Assembly (NCBI GenBank): GCA_964555735.1
Contig: CAZKTS010000225.1
Coordinates: forward strand, 1 to 5,835
Reading direction: 5' to 3'
Source: CAZKTS01 sp964555735
GTDB taxonomy: Bacteria; Actinomycetota; Acidimicrobiia; IMCC26256; PALSA-555
DNA length: 5,835 nucleotides
The notes under the pieces were generated by a model. It ran no database searches, was not told where the DNA came from, and saw only the letters and a program-made list of their open reading frames with translations. How positions within the stretch are numbered: the first letter of the stretch is position 1; every line of letters begins with the position of its first letter. Positions 4,995 through 5,835 of the stretch are shown here, piece after piece. The translations under genes and the position numbers were made by a program.

Positions 4995-5039
4995 GGATCG
5001 GTACGCTGACGCCGGCGTCAGGAACCCATCGGCCGATCC
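4995..5039. promoter_or_regulatory. Divergent control region with a perfect 16-bp palindrome
   Basis: CTGACGCCGGCGTCAG (5006-5021) is a perfect palindrome in the 97-bp gap between two divergent genes. It is flanked by a second inverted pair, GGATCGG (4995-5001) and CCGATCC (5033-5039), and the right arm lies partly in a 10-bp palindrome, ATCGGCCGAT (5028-5037). A possible -10 box for the plus-strand gene, TACGCT (5002-5007), overlaps the left edge of the palindrome; no matching -35 was found. The layout fits an operator, for example for a TetR-type repressor, controlling the CoA-transferase and perhaps the desaturase-like gene too. The regulator is not in the window. Confidence 0.5.
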
Positions 5040-5056
5040 AGGAGACCCGGGAAGAC

Positions 5057-5835
5057 GTGGAATCGCTGCTGCACGGAGTGCGGGTGCTCGACCTCGCGGG
5101 CGCACCGGCCGCGATCACGGGTCGGGTGCTCGCCGACCTCGGGGCCGACGTCGTGCTGGTCGAGCCCCCCGGCGGCCACTCGCTGCGCAGCCAACCCAAC
5201 CCGTTCCGGGCGTGGGCGGCGGGCAAGACGAGCATCGAGATCACCGGCCCCGACGACCCAGCGCTCGACGACCTGCTCCGCGGCGCCGACATCGTGCTCG
5301 ACACGCCGGGCGAGCTGGGCGCGCTCGAGATCGATCCCGCCCGCGCGCCGCAGGCGGCCTGGGTGAGCGTCACGCCGTTCGGGCTCGACGGCCCACGCGC
5401 GTCGTGGCGCGCGTCGGACCTCGGCGTGCTCGCGGCCAGCGGCAACATGTTCGCGACCGGCGACCCGGACCGGGCGCCGGTGCGGTGCACGATGCCCTCC
5501 GGGTACGCGCACGCCGGCGGCGAGGCCGCGATGGCCGCGCTCACCGCACTCTGGTCGGGCATCCCGCAGCGCGTCGACGTGTCGCTGCAAGAAGTGGTCA
5601 ACGTCGCCAACATGGCGCAGCCGGCCCGCTACGCGCGGTCGCCGTTCCGCGGCAAGCGGGGCGGCGCGAACATCGGTCGGTCGCGCGAGATCTGGGCGGC
5701 GAAGGACGGCTGGGTGTCGTTCGGCTTGCGCGGCGGCAAGGCGCGCCTCCCAAGCCTCGCGATCATCACGCGCGTCGCGAGCGAGGAGGACGGCGTCGAC
5801 GCGTCGATCCTCGAGGCCCAGGACTGGACGCAGTG
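5057..5835 (+). CDS. Family III (CaiB/BaiF) CoA-transferase, N-terminal part
   Basis: Open at the right edge; 259 residues are visible with no stop. The N-terminus LLHGVRVLDLAGAPAAITGRVLADLGADVVLVEPPGG (4-40) is the classical start of family III CoA-transferases, with its Rossmann-like beta-alpha-beta and the EPPGG turn. Next come NPFRAWAAGKTSIEI (48-62), DLLRGADIVLDTPG (72-85), WVSVTPFGLDGPRASW (102-117), a segment with SGNMFATGDPDRAPVR (128-143), GGEAAMAALTALW (154-166) and QRVDVSLQEVVNVAN (171-185). Known of the family: it transfers CoA between acyl groups through an enzyme-aspartyl anhydride, in the cytoplasm. Odd point: the residue that I would align with the catalytic Asp is E179, with D174 five residues earlier. 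The start GTG 5057 has AGGAG at 5040-5044 as a somewhat distant Shine-Dalgarno; no other in-frame start lies nearby. Its physiological acyl substrate is unknown. Confidence 0.85.
   Translation, partial: MESLLHGVRVLDLAGAPAAITGRVLADLGADVVLVEPPGGHSLRSQPNPFRAWAAGKTSIEITGPDDPALDDLLRGADIVLDTPGELGALEIDPARAPQAAWVSVTPFGLDGPRASWRASDLGVLAASGNMFATGDPDRAPVRCTMPSGYAHAGGEAAMAALTALWSGIPQRVDVSLQEVVNVANMAQPARYARSPFRGKRGGANIGRSREIWAAKDGWVSFGLRGGKARLPSLAIITRVASEEDGVDASILEAQDWTQ

Noticed and set aside
4960..5613. N-terminal extension of the desaturase-like frame to 5613
   Set aside because: It runs antisense through the CoA-transferase and is Ser/Arg/Pro-rich; the family-like sequence begins at GTG 4959.

Overview
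The window is 5,835 bases of high-GC DNA with dense, GC-ending codons. The gene content is actinobacterial in style: a thiolase/DUF35 pair, a two-module MerR regulator, DUF2252, a ferritin-like desaturase relative and a family III CoA-transferase. My best guess is an uncultured member of the Acidimicrobiia, but that is inference from gene style. No rRNA, tRNA, insertion sequence or CRISPR array is visible.

Layout. (1) Bases 1-779, plus strand: the 3' end of a thiolase / lipid-transfer-type gene, followed by a small DUF35 (zinc ribbon plus OB-fold) acyl-CoA-binding partner. (2) Bases 780-907: a convergent intergenic stretch with three 13-bp tandem repeats running into a 24-bp-arm inverted repeat. 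(3) Bases 908-1558, minus strand: an unrecognised 216-residue protein with two membrane segments. (4) Bases 1587-1836, minus strand: a 41-residue small ORF with a strong Shine-Dalgarno, followed by a clear intrinsic terminator. The terminator lies immediately 5' of the membrane-protein gene. (5) Bases 1837-2065: a divergent control region with a good plus-strand promoter and several dyads. (6) Bases 2066-4178, plus strand: a MerR-type regulator and, 4 bases later, a DUF2252 protein with phosphotransferase-like motifs. These probably form one operon. (7) Bases 4183-4959, minus strand: a compact diiron ferritin-like protein related to acyl-ACP desaturases, convergent with DUF2252 and only 4 bp from it. 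(8) Bases 4960-5056: a divergent control region centred on a perfect 16-bp palindrome. (9) Bases 5057-5835, plus strand: the 5' part of a family III (CaiB/BaiF) CoA-transferase, cut by the window end.

How the genes fit together. Several genes belong to acyl-CoA / lipid chemistry (thiolase, DUF35, desaturase relative, CoA-transferase), so the neighbourhood looks like part of a lipid or steroid-type catabolic or remodelling region. The MerR-DUF2252 pair and the two hypothetical minus-strand genes have no assigned pathway. The points most worth following are the MerR-DUF2252 unit with its operator-like dyads, the terminated small ORF, the repeat/hairpin element at 791-896, and the palindrome shared by the desaturase-like gene and the CoA-transferase.
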